DNA from: Hymenobacter properus
GTDB lineage: Bacteria; Bacteroidota; Bacteroidia; Cytophagales; Hymenobacteraceae
Length of the DNA stretch: 64,000 nt
Reading direction: 5' to 3'
Assembly: GCF_015694735.1 (NCBI RefSeq)
Contig: NZ_JADQDP010000005.1
Coordinates: 1-64,000, forward strand
Both the position numbers and the translations under genes were made by a program. Of the stretch, positions 1 to 6,951 are shown one piece after another. Below the pieces are notes generated by a model. It searched no databases, was not told the origin of the DNA, and saw only the letters and a list, made by a program, of their open reading frames with translations. Every line of letters starts with the position of its first letter. Within the stretch, counting starts at the first letter, position 1.

Positions 1-61
1 GGACCTTCTCCCGTTAGGCTTTCTGACGGGAGAAGGTCCTTCGCGGCGCTCAGGATGACAG
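1..61. repeat. Family B palindromic repeat, right part (cut by window edge)
   Basis: The left arm lies outside the window. What is present is an inner inverted repeat (ggaccttctcccgt / acgggagaaggtcc, positions 1-40) followed by the right outer arm ending in gcgctcaggatgaca. It matches the complete family B copies at 6841-6929 and 41425-41506. It lies just 3' of the SCO gene (minus strand). Confidence 0.8.
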
Positions 62-76
62 ACGGTTTTGCTTAAA

Positions 77-775
77 CTACCTGCCGGCTACGCCCTTCTT
101 ACGCGCATCAATTTCGGCCAGCAATACAGGCAGTTCTTTCTGCAGCCGCGCCACTTCGGTTGGGTTGAGGCTGTCGTAGAGGCCACGGATGTGCCCCTGG
201 TCGTCCACCAGCGCGAAGGTGCCGTTGTGGGCAAAGCCGCCGGGTGCCTCCTTGTCGGGCTGGGCGGCGGTAAAGTAGGCGCGGGCCAGCTGAAACACCG
301 TGTCGCGGGCCGTGGGCTCGCCGTGGGCGCCGGTGGTGGCAAAGTGCCAGCGGCTGGCGTCGGCAATGCCCAGGCGCTGGGCGTAGTCCTTAAGCACCGG
401 GATGGAATCGTGGGCCGGGTCGATGGTGTGCGAGAGGAACACCACACGCGGGTCTTTCTCAAACTGTCGGTACACCTTAAGCAACTCGCCCTGCATTTTG
501 GGGCAGATGCCGGGGCAGGTGGCGAAGAAGAAATCGGCCACGTAGGCCCGGCCGGCAAAGCTCTGGTTGGTAAGCGTCTGGCCGGTTTGGTCGACGAGGC
601 GGAAGCGGGGCACGGCGGCGAACACCGTGTCGGCGGGGCCGCCGTCGGCGCGGGGGCGCACGTCGCGCTCGCCCAGAATGGGGAGGCGGGCCGCTTCTTT
701 GGGTTTTTCGGTGCAAGCCGGGGCGGCCAGCGTGGCCGCCAGCCCAGCCAGCAGCAAAAGGCGATTCAATAACAT
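77..775 (-). CDS. SCO1/SenC family copper chaperone lipoprotein
   Basis: SCO proteins deliver copper to the CuA centre of cytochrome c oxidase or act as thiol-disulfide reductases on the outer face of the inner membrane. The 232-residue product has an N-terminal signal with a possible lipoprotein cysteine at 21 (LAAPAC). A thioredoxin-like fold follows, with the copper-binding CPGIC motif at Cys87-Cys91 and the third ligand His183 in FAHNGTFALVDD. All three Cu ligands are present, so it should be functional. It is the second gene of a two-gene unit with the lipoprotein gene at 788-1246 (12 bp gap). The ATG start fits the signal peptide. Role in oxidase assembly is inferred from the family; no oxidase gene is in the window. 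Confidence 0.9.
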   Translation of the reverse strand: MLLNRLLLLAGLAATLAAPACTEKPKEAARLPILGERDVRPRADGGPADTVFAAVPRFRLVDQTGQTLTNQSFAGRAYVADFFFATCPGICPKMQGELLKVYRQFEKDPRVVFLSHTIDPAHDSIPVLKDYAQRLGIADASRWHFATTGAHGEPTARDTVFQLARAYFTAAQPDKEAPGGFAHNGTFALVDDQGHIRGLYDSLNPTEVARLQKELPVLLAEIDARKKGVAGR

Positions 776-787
776 GCTAACCGTGGA

Positions 788-1246
788 TTATTTGGAAGAA
801 GTAGGGGCCACTTCGCCGGCAGGTGGGTGCTGCGTAACGAAGCTAGTGGCCGAGTCGAGCGACGAGCGGAACCGGCCCTGCACGGCCTTGAGCTTCTCCT
901 GCTGCTGCTGGAAGTAAGCCAGGCGGGCCTCGGGCGTAGCCGTGCTGTCGGGGGCTTTGTACTGGTGCATCCAGCCCATCATAGCGTTATCGGCGGCTTG
1001 CAGGCCGCGGATGTAGGGCGCGGCGGCCTCGGTGTGGTAGCCCGAGAGCTTGCTTTTCAGACCCATAACCTGGTCGGTTTGAGCCATCAGCGAGTCGTGC
1101 TTGCTCATGAGGGCTATTTCGGCAGCGGTGGCCGGCGAGGGCGCGCCGTTTTCCGAAACCGGCTTGTTGGGCGAAGAGCAGGCCGCCAGGCACGCCAGGG
1201 AAGCGGCCAGCACGGCGGGCAGTGAGGTTTTGCAGTAGGTTTTCAC
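788..1246 (-). CDS. Small secreted lipoprotein, unknown function
   Basis: A 152-residue protein with a clear lipoprotein signal (LACLAAC, Cys about residue 23), then a mostly helical, Gln/Lys-rich body with no recognised domain. Lipoproteins of this kind next to SCO genes are common in Bacteroidota, but I cannot assign a function. Translation starts at GTG (1246), preceded by a -7 promoter element TACCTTTG with exactly 4 nt between it and the GTG, so the mRNA is probably leaderless. It is transcribed first, with the SCO gene 12 bp downstream; a role in copper or respiratory-chain maturation is an inference from this linkage only. Confidence 0.75.
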   Translation of the reverse strand: MKTYCKTSLPAVLAASLACLAACSSPNKPVSENGAPSPATAAEIALMSKHDSLMAQTDQVMGLKSKLSGYHTEAAAPYIRGLQAADNAMMGWMHQYKAPDSTATPEARLAYFQQQQEKLKAVQGRFRSSLDSATSFVTQHPPAGEVAPTSSK

Positions 1247-1250
1247 GCCC

Positions 1251-1258
1251 CAAAGGTA
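1251..1258 (-). promoter_or_regulatory. -7 promoter element TACCTTTG, leaderless start
   Basis: Minus-strand TACCTTTG matches the Bacteroidota consensus TAnnTTTG. It is 4 nt upstream of the GTG start of the lipoprotein gene, placing the expected transcription start at or beside the start codon. Confidence 0.65.
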
Positions 1259-1295
1259 CGGCCCACATGCAGCACGGGCACGGCGGGCGGCGTGT

Positions 1296-2198
1296 TCAGC
1301 TGTGGAACTGCGCCAACCGGTCGGCGTTTATTTCCGGGGTGCCGACGCCCTGCAGCCAGGGCTCCCGGGCTACCTGTAGCGTGCAGGGCCCATACGTGAA
1401 CAGCGTGATGCAGCGGCGTTGCGCTTCCACCCGCAGTCGCTCCAACACCTCGGCCAGCATGCGGCCTTTGAAAGGCGTGTAGAGAAAGAAGACGGTGCCC
1501 CCGGAATAGTCGGCGTAGCGGGCATCGGCTTGGATAAATGATACATCCGACAGCTCTAAGTCGGCGGCCCAACCGGTGGCAATTGCTACGTAAGCCGGCT
1601 CTATCTCAATACCCCGGGCCTGCACTCCGCCCAGCAGGTTGACGAGTAGCGGCACGTGCCCCAGGCCCGCGCCCACATCCACGAAAACGTCTTCACTACC
1701 GAACATGGCCTTTTCAGCGAGTTCGAAAATAACGCGAGCCGGCGTTTTCTGGTAGTACACCATTTCCGGTTCCGGGGCCGCCGTTTCCACCGGCAACTCC
1801 CGCAAGGGAAACAGCCCGTTGGTAAAATCGTCAAGCAAATCGTACCCAACGGGCAGGACCGGTGGCTGGCTGCCCGCATTGGTAAAGCCCACGTACTGTT
1901 CCGCCAGCGCCCGGAAAGCTGGGCCGCGGTAGTTCCCGCTCCGAATACCGGCCCGCAGCTGCTGAAATAGCGCCGTATCAACGGCTTCTAATTGCTGCTT
2001 CAGGCGCTCCGCTCTTTGCTGAAGTAGCCGCAAATCGGCCGTGATGCCAAGGGCCGGGTCCAGATTCGCCAACCGCTCAATGACATGTAAGTCCAGAAAA
2101 TCCAGCGCTTCGGCCCGAGCGGCAAAACTCAATTGCTCGCGCAGCGTCAGGTCTTGTTCGAGCTTGGCGAGGTCAGCTGCAATTTCCCCCGCCGGCAT
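1296..2198 (-). CDS. Class I SAM-dependent methyltransferase, DOT1-like
   Basis: The N-terminal ~140 residues are helical and unrecognised. Residues about 148-300 form a Rossmann methyltransferase: motif I VDVGAGLGH (173-181), an acidic residue after strand 2 in GIEIEP (196-201), and a motif FFLYTPFKG (237-245) in the catalytic region. The order YYQKTP-helix-VDVGAGLGH-GIEIEP resembles the DOT1/KMT4 fold more than small-molecule methyltransferases, but the substrate is not readable from sequence. Its ATG overlaps the TGA of the DAC-domain gene upstream (ATGA), so the two are translationally coupled and probably act together. Methyltransferase: confident; DOT1-like and substrate: tentative. Confidence 0.75.
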   Translation of the reverse strand: MPAGEIAADLAKLEQDLTLREQLSFAARAEALDFLDLHVIERLANLDPALGITADLRLLQQRAERLKQQLEAVDTALFQQLRAGIRSGNYRGPAFRALAEQYVGFTNAGSQPPVLPVGYDLLDDFTNGLFPLRELPVETAAPEPEMVYYQKTPARVIFELAEKAMFGSEDVFVDVGAGLGHVPLLVNLLGGVQARGIEIEPAYVAIATGWAADLELSDVSFIQADARYADYSGGTVFFLYTPFKGRMLAEVLERLRVEAQRRCITLFTYGPCTLQVAREPWLQGVGTPEINADRLAQFHS

Positions 2199-3646
2199 CA
2201 GCTGGGCAGCAAATCAATCCAGCCGTCTTCGCTCACCACCACGGCCAGCACGGGGTACTTGCTGCTGTGGGCGTAGCGCAGGGCCGAATTGTAGCGCGAG
2301 CCGCGTGAGGAGTCGCCCTTCTCGGTGGCCAGGCCGTCGAGAATGGCACCGATGGCGTGGCACATACCGTTGGGCTCGATGAGCACCGCGCCGTCGATGT
2401 TGGTGACGAGGCGCAGCACCGAGGGCGTCATGATGCGCGGCACCACCCGGAAGCACTGCCGCGCCAGGCGCTGGGCCTCCTGCGCCGCCCCGGTGGTGAT
2501 GACGAGGATGGTGCCGTTAGGCTGGGTGGTGGCTTTCTGGGCCAAGTCCCAGAGGTAGTCGGTGCTGTCCACGTCGAGGTTGGGAAACACGATGCGCACC
2601 ACGCGGGCGAAGTTTTCAGCCGCCACGCGGCCCTGGGGCAGGCGCGGCGTGTTGCTCACCACGCGCATCAGCACTTGGCCGGCGTGGCTCATTTCCCAGC
2701 TGTAGTGGTTGGTGAAGTGCACCGTCACGAGGGGCTCAAATTGCGCGTCGGACTGCGGCACCAGCTGGCCCAGGCCAAACACGTGCGAGGCGTCCGAAAT
2801 CAGGGCCGTGTGGCCCTCGCTCAGCTCCAGCAGCTTGCGGATGGAGCGGTGGTCGCGCATGGGCACGGGTGTTTCGAGCGTGAGCACGGGCACAATGGCC
2901 GGGTGCAAGCGCCGGCTGATGAGCATGGTGCCAATGCCCTCGTCGCCCTCGTGGCGCAGGGCGGCCACGCCGTTGCAGGCGTCGTAGAGGCCGTGGGTGC
3001 CGGCTGGGGCCACGCGCAGCATCAGCCGGCGGCCGGCCGAGCGCAGCAGCTCGTTGTAGTCGCGGTCGAGCACGGGCTGGTCGTTGTCGGCGGTGTCGGC
3101 CTCGCGCAGGGCGCGGCCGCAATCGTGCAGAAACTCCATCACCGTGGCGTGGGGCAGGTTGGCGGGGCGGCCGCTGCTGGGTTTGGGCAGGGAGTAGTAG
3201 CCGTCGTAGCAGTCGGCCGAGAGCTGCAGCACCACCGTCACCAAGTAGCCCTGCAAGCTCACCGGCACCGAGCAGAAGGAGCGGCGGTTTTCGTGGCGCT
3301 CGGCTGTGAGGGTGTTGAGCGTGGTTTCGGTGGCGCGGCACACCAGCTCGTACCAGTGCTGCTTTTCAAACCGGTCGTGGTCGTTGGGGTGCAGGTGGTA
3401 CACCGAGCCCTGGGGCCCGTTGTCGGCTTCGAGGGCGGCGGCGTTGTGTTTTACATCCCGAAAATCGGCCGGGGTGTAGCGGGTCGTGGGGGGTTCCACC
3501 ACCACGGCATCTGGTTCGTCGGCTTCTTTGGCCGAGGCAAAACCCAGGAGAAAAACTTCGGGCCGCAGGTTGCGGTCGAGCAAGTTAAACACCCCCTCGG
3601 CAAAGAGTTGGGCCGAAACGCGAAACAAACTTTGGTGTTCCCACAT
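2198..3646 (-). CDS. Divergent diadenylate cyclase (DisA_N/DAC) domain protein with N-terminal sensor-like region
   Basis: The last ~80 residues match the DAC fold of c-di-AMP synthases: NIDGAVLI with the DGA motif near residue 418 (482-residue numbering), ILDGLA, a G-S-R-Y-N-S segment 33 residues after the DGA aspartate, and the terminal strand VVVSEDG. In active enzymes the second segment is G-T-R-H-R-T at this same spacing; here RHR has become RYN, so two phosphate-contacting residues are lost. It may be inactive, make another product, or sense a nucleotide. The ~400-residue N-terminal part looks like the long sensor region that NCBI labels DACNV; that assignment is from memory. I chose ATG 3646 (MWEHQSLF) over TTG 3658. 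Coupled by ATGA to the downstream methyltransferase gene. Confidence 0.7.
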   Translation of the reverse strand: MWEHQSLFRVSAQLFAEGVFNLLDRNLRPEVFLLGFASAKEADEPDAVVVEPPTTRYTPADFRDVKHNAAALEADNGPQGSVYHLHPNDHDRFEKQHWYELVCRATETTLNTLTAERHENRRSFCSVPVSLQGYLVTVVLQLSADCYDGYYSLPKPSSGRPANLPHATVMEFLHDCGRALREADTADNDQPVLDRDYNELLRSAGRRLMLRVAPAGTHGLYDACNGVAALRHEGDEGIGTMLISRRLHPAIVPVLTLETPVPMRDHRSIRKLLELSEGHTALISDASHVFGLGQLVPQSDAQFEPLVTVHFTNHYSWEMSHAGQVLMRVVSNTPRLPQGRVAAENFARVVRIVFPNLDVDSTDYLWDLAQKATTQPNGTILVITTGAAQEAQRLARQCFRVVPRIMTPSVLRLVTNIDGAVLIEPNGMCHAIGAILDGLATEKGDSSRGSRYNSALRYAHSSKYPVLAVVVSEDGWIDLLPS

Positions 3647-3834
3647 GGGCAGATTCAAGACGGCCGGGCCTCGTCGCGGCCCCGACTTCAGGCCGAACTA
3701 CGGAAAAAACCGCTGAAAAGTGGCGTTTCAAAACAAATTTCCTGTTTCCGCACTTCTCTGCCGACCCGAAAAATCGTATCTTCGGGCAACGGCCACTCCC
3801 TTCGTAGCCGCCCCACCGTCCACCCCATCCGCCT

Positions 3835-4107
3835 ATGCTTTTCGTCGACATGCTCTTCGTGATGGCGGTGGCCATCTCCTTTATTCCCATCCTCACGGGC
3901 TACTGCGCCCACAGCCGCGGCCGCTCGTTTTGGCTGTGGTTTGCGCTGGGCTGGTTGGTGCCCTTGGCGTCGTTTTTTCTGCTTTTCGCCCTCATTGCCC
4001 GCGACGAGCTAAACCCCGGCCGCCGCCTGCTCGGCGAAGCGCGCCAGATTTTGCGCGAGGCAGAAGAGAAGGAAAAAGCCTTGGGCAAGGCAAAGAAGGA
4101 GGGGTAG
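3835..4107 (+). CDS. Small two-helix membrane protein, unknown
   Basis: A 90-residue protein with two hydrophobic segments (about residues 5-22 and 30-55, containing FWLWFALGWLVPLASFF) and a charged Lys/Glu-rich C-terminal helix (REAEEKEKALGKAKK). Small membrane proteins with a helix pair and charged tail of this type are widespread, but I recognise no family function. It is divergent from the DAC gene across ~190 bp and is followed by a family A palindrome. Confidence 0.7.
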   Translation: MLFVDMLFVMAVAISFIPILTGYCAHSRGRSFWLWFALGWLVPLASFFLLFALIARDELNPGRRLLGEARQILREAEEKEKALGKAKKEG

Positions 4108-4152
4108 CGAGAAAAAATCAGCAAATGAAATAGCCGGTCCTGCTGACGGAAT

Positions 4153-4250
4153 AGAACGTCATGCTGAGCGGAGCCGAAGCATCTCTACTCCTGTACTAAT
4201 CATTTAGTATTGCGGTAGCGATGCTTCGGCTGCGCTCAGCATGACGTTCT
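4153..4250. repeat. Family A palindromic repeat (copy 1)
   Basis: 98 bp inverted repeat with arms agaacgtcatgctgagcg / cgctcagcatgacgttct and a short AT-rich centre. It lies between two convergent genes and is immediately followed by the 4254-4302 heptad array. Confidence 0.9.
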
Positions 4251-4253
4251 TTT

Positions 4254-4302
4254 TGCTCACTGCTCACTGCTCACTGCTCACCGCTCACCGCTCACCGCTC
4301 AC
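4254..4302. repeat. Tandem heptad array, 4 x TGCTCAC + 3 x CGCTCAC
   Basis: Seven uninterrupted 7-nt units: four TGCTCAC then three CGCTCAC. The last unit contains the TGA stop codon of the minus-strand flavoprotein (4299-4301), so the array touches the gene end. It shares 7-nt periodicity with the five inverted heptad elements elsewhere in the window but has no inverted partner here. Confidence 0.9.
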
Positions 4303-5522
4303 CGCAAATGCTGCAGCACGCCCTGCGCCGCCCAGGCGCCGGTGCTGAAGCAGCCCTGTAGCAGGTAGCCGCCCGTGGGAGCCTCCCAATCGAGCATTTC
4401 GCCGGCCACGAAGGTGCCGGGGCGCTGCCGCAGCATCAGGTGCTCGTCGACGGCCGCGAGGGCGATGCCGCCGGCCGTGGAAATGGCTTCATCGAGCGGG
4501 CGCAGGCCCGCCACGGGCAACGGCAGGGCCGTGAGCAGTGCCGCCAGCTCCTCCGGTGGTGCCGTGGCAACCTGGGGCACTAGTTCGCGGAGCAGCGTGG
4601 GCACGGGAGGCGTCAGCCCCAGAGCTTTGCGCAGGAAATCGGGCAAGGAAGCGCCGCTGCGCCGCTGCTGCAGCTTGGCCCGCAAAGCCGACGGCGCCAA
4701 ATCTGGTTTTAGGTTCAGAAAGAGGGTAGCGGGGCCGCCGTGGCCCAAAGCCTCCCGCACCTGCGGCGTCAGGGCATACACGGGCGTGCCCTCCAGGCCG
4801 TAGTCGGTGAGCATGATTTCGCCGCGCACGGCGGGGCCGCTGTTCACCCGTAAGCTGATATTTTTCAACGGTGCGCGGCCCACTTTTTCTTTAAAAAAAT
4901 CCGACCACACCACCTCCGCGCCGCAGTTGGCCGGCGCGAAGGGCACCACGGGCACTCCAATTTCCTGCAGCAATGGCACCCAGGCGCCGTCGGAGCCAGT
5001 TTTGGCCCAACTGGCCCCACCCAGCGCCAGCACCGTGGCGGCGGGCTCGCTAGTAAACTCGCGGCCTGATGCCTCCTCGCGCAGGCGCAGCCCGGCGCCC
5101 GCAAAGCCCAGCCACCGGTGACGGGTATGGATTTCCACGCCCAATTCCCGTAGCCGGCCCAGCCAGGCGCGAAGCAAGTCGGCCGGCTTGTGCGCAGCCA
5201 CCGGGAAAATGCGGCCGCTGGTGCCCACAAATGTTTCAATGCCCAACTCGGCCGCCCAGGCGCGCAGGTCGGCCGGCGAAAAATGACTCAGAAGCGACCG
5301 GAAGCGCGTTTCCTCGGCGCCGTAGCGGCTGGCGAAACGGGCCAGGTCCTCGGCATTGCTCAGGTTGAAACCGCCGTGCCCGGCCACCAGAAACTTGCGC
5401 CCCACCGTGGCCTGGGCCTCAAACACCTGCACCGCCAGGCCCGCTTCGGCCAGGCGCTGGGCAGCCATGAGGCCCGCCGGCCCGCCCCCAATAACGGCCA
5501 CTACGCCCGGGCGTTTATGCAT
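4299..5522 (-). CDS. NAD(P)/FAD-dependent oxidoreductase, HI0933/YhiN superfamily (PP_4765-like)
   Basis: A 407-residue flavoprotein. The N-terminus carries the Rossmann FAD-binding motif VIGGGPAGLMAA (residues 10-21), followed by VGRKFLVAGHGGFNLSNAE, diagnostic of the HI0933-like (BaiN/YhiN) group. A second dinucleotide signature VLALGGASWAKTGSDG occurs mid-protein, and the C-terminus has FVAGEMLDWEAPTGGY, the usual FAD-contacting end of this family; these last two features fit the TIGR03862 (PP_4765) subgroup. Substrate unknown. Full length for the family. The gene is transcribed away from the antiporter gene and ends in the heptad array. Confidence 0.88.
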   Translation of the reverse strand: MHKRPGVVAVIGGGPAGLMAAQRLAEAGLAVQVFEAQATVGRKFLVAGHGGFNLSNAEDLARFASRYGAEETRFRSLLSHFSPADLRAWAAELGIETFVGTSGRIFPVAAHKPADLLRAWLGRLRELGVEIHTRHRWLGFAGAGLRLREEASGREFTSEPAATVLALGGASWAKTGSDGAWVPLLQEIGVPVVPFAPANCGAEVVWSDFFKEKVGRAPLKNISLRVNSGPAVRGEIMLTDYGLEGTPVYALTPQVREALGHGGPATLFLNLKPDLAPSALRAKLQQRRSGASLPDFLRKALGLTPPVPTLLRELVPQVATAPPEELAALLTALPLPVAGLRPLDEAISTAGGIALAAVDEHLMLRQRPGTFVAGEMLDWEAPTGGYLLQGCFSTGAWAAQGVLQHLR

Positions 5523-5636
5523 ACAGTGAGGGAAAAAGGGTTGACCATTGCCGCCTTTAAAAAAGCCATCAAAGTTACGGCTCCGGGGCGCGCGGGCTTA
5601 ACCCCGGCCCTAGCTCGTCCGTTAGCCCTACCATCT

Positions 5637-6827
5637 ATGGGACCTTATACCATTCTTATCGGCCTGAGCCTGGCCGTTCTGCTGTCATACGTGTTCGACC
5701 TCGCGGCCCGTGCCACCAAGGTGCCGTCGGTGTTGCTGTTGCTGCTGGCGGGCATCGCGCTGAACCAGGCGGCTGCATATTGGAACGTGGCGGTGGCCGT
5801 GCCGTCGGTGCTGCTGCAAATCTTTGGCATCGTGGGCCTCATTCTTATTGTGTTGGAGGGCTCGCTCGACCTGCGCCTCACCCGCGACAAGGCCCCGCTC
5901 ATCCGGCGCTCGTTTCTGGCGGCGGTGCTCATCATGGGGGTGCAGGTGGTGGCCATTGCGGCGCTGCTGCATTTCTACGTGGGTGCGCGCTGGCAAAGCT
6001 GCCTGCTCAATGCCGTGCCGCTGGCCGTGGTGAGCAGCGCTGTGGCCATCCCCAGCGTGGCAGGCCTGGGGGGCACCAAGCAGGAGTTCATCATCTACGA
6101 AAGCACGTTTTCTGACATCGTAGGCATCATGCTGTTCAACTTCATTTTGCAAGATGATTTCGCCCAGGGCTGGTCCATCGTCACCTTCGGGCGCGACGTG
6201 CTGGCGGTGGCCGTGGTGGCCGTGCTCAGCACCGCACTGTTGGCCTGGCTGCTGGGCCGGCTGCGCTCGCGCGTAAAGTTCTTCCTGCTGTTTGCCTTTC
6301 TGGTGCTCATCTACAGCATTGCCAAGAAGCTGCACCTTTCGTCCCTCGTGCTCGTCCTGGCCTTCGGTCTGGCCGTCAACAACGCTGACCAGCTGCTGAA
6401 GCACCCGCTGCTGCGCCGCTTCCTGCACCCCGAGGAGCTGGCCGGCCAGTTACATCAGCTCAAAAGCATCACCGCCGAATCAGCCTTCCTGATTCGCACC
6501 TTCTTTTTTCTGCTCTTCGGCTACTCCATCACCCTAAGCCACTTGATGAGCGTGAGCCTGCTGCTGCAAGGCATTCTCATTGTGAGCGTGCTCACACTGG
6601 TGCGCTACGTGTACCTGCGCTACGTGGCCAAAACCGACCTCGTGCCCGAGCTGTTCATTGCGCCCAAAGGCCTTATTTCGGTGCTGCTGTTCTACAGCAT
6701 CCCGTCCCGCCTGCTGATAGGCGAAGTGAGCGAAAACATGCTTTTCGTGGTCATCCTGCTCACCGGCCTGCTCATGATGGTAGGCCTGCAGATGGCCCGC
6801 AAAACGCCGGAACTGAGGGAGTATTGA
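5637..6827 (+). CDS. Cation:proton antiporter (CPA superfamily)
   Basis: A 396-residue polytopic protein with about 11-12 hydrophobic segments. I chose ATG 5637 (MGPYTILIGL) because it opens directly into TM1; the reading frame runs further upstream but that part overlaps the opposite gene and is not membrane-like. The ion-translocation region reads YESTFSDIVGIMLF (residues 154-167), where CPA1 antiporters have ND and CPA2 have DD; here the pair is SD. There is no cytoplasmic TrkA domain. It probably exchanges Na+ or K+ for H+ across the inner membrane, but ion specificity cannot be read. A family B palindrome separates it from the convergent ClC gene. Confidence 0.85.
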   Translation: MGPYTILIGLSLAVLLSYVFDLAARATKVPSVLLLLLAGIALNQAAAYWNVAVAVPSVLLQIFGIVGLILIVLEGSLDLRLTRDKAPLIRRSFLAAVLIMGVQVVAIAALLHFYVGARWQSCLLNAVPLAVVSSAVAIPSVAGLGGTKQEFIIYESTFSDIVGIMLFNFILQDDFAQGWSIVTFGRDVLAVAVVAVLSTALLAWLLGRLRSRVKFFLLFAFLVLIYSIAKKLHLSSLVLVLAFGLAVNNADQLLKHPLLRRFLHPEELAGQLHQLKSITAESAFLIRTFFFLLFGYSITLSHLMSVSLLLQGILIVSVLTLVRYVYLRYVAKTDLVPELFIAPKGLISVLLFYSIPSRLLIGEVSENMLFVVILLTGLLMMVGLQMARKTPELREY

Positions 6828-6840
6828 ATTGAAAAGTCTT

Positions 6841-6929
6841 CTGTCATCCTGAGCGCAGTGAAGGACCTTATCAAATGCGAACGATTAGTTCAGGCTAGAT
6901 AAGGTCCTTCACTGCGCTCAGGATGACAG
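6841..6929. repeat. Family B palindromic repeat (copy 2)
   Basis: Inverted repeat with arms ctgtcatcctgagcgcagtg / cactgcgctcaggatgacag continuing into aaggacctta / taaggtcctt. It lies between convergent genes (antiporter and ClC) and could fold as a bidirectional terminator. Confidence 0.9.
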
Positions 6930-6951
6930 AGTCTTTATCTTTCATCATAAA

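Noticed and set aside
2357..3862. 501-codon plus-strand frame opposite the DAC gene
   Set aside because: It is the antisense of the GC-rich DAC gene and would overlap the 3835 gene; no homologous motif.
4254..4302. Possible CRISPR-like array at the heptad repeat
   Set aside because: Units are 7 nt, have no spacers and no cas genes are near; it is a simple tandem repeat.
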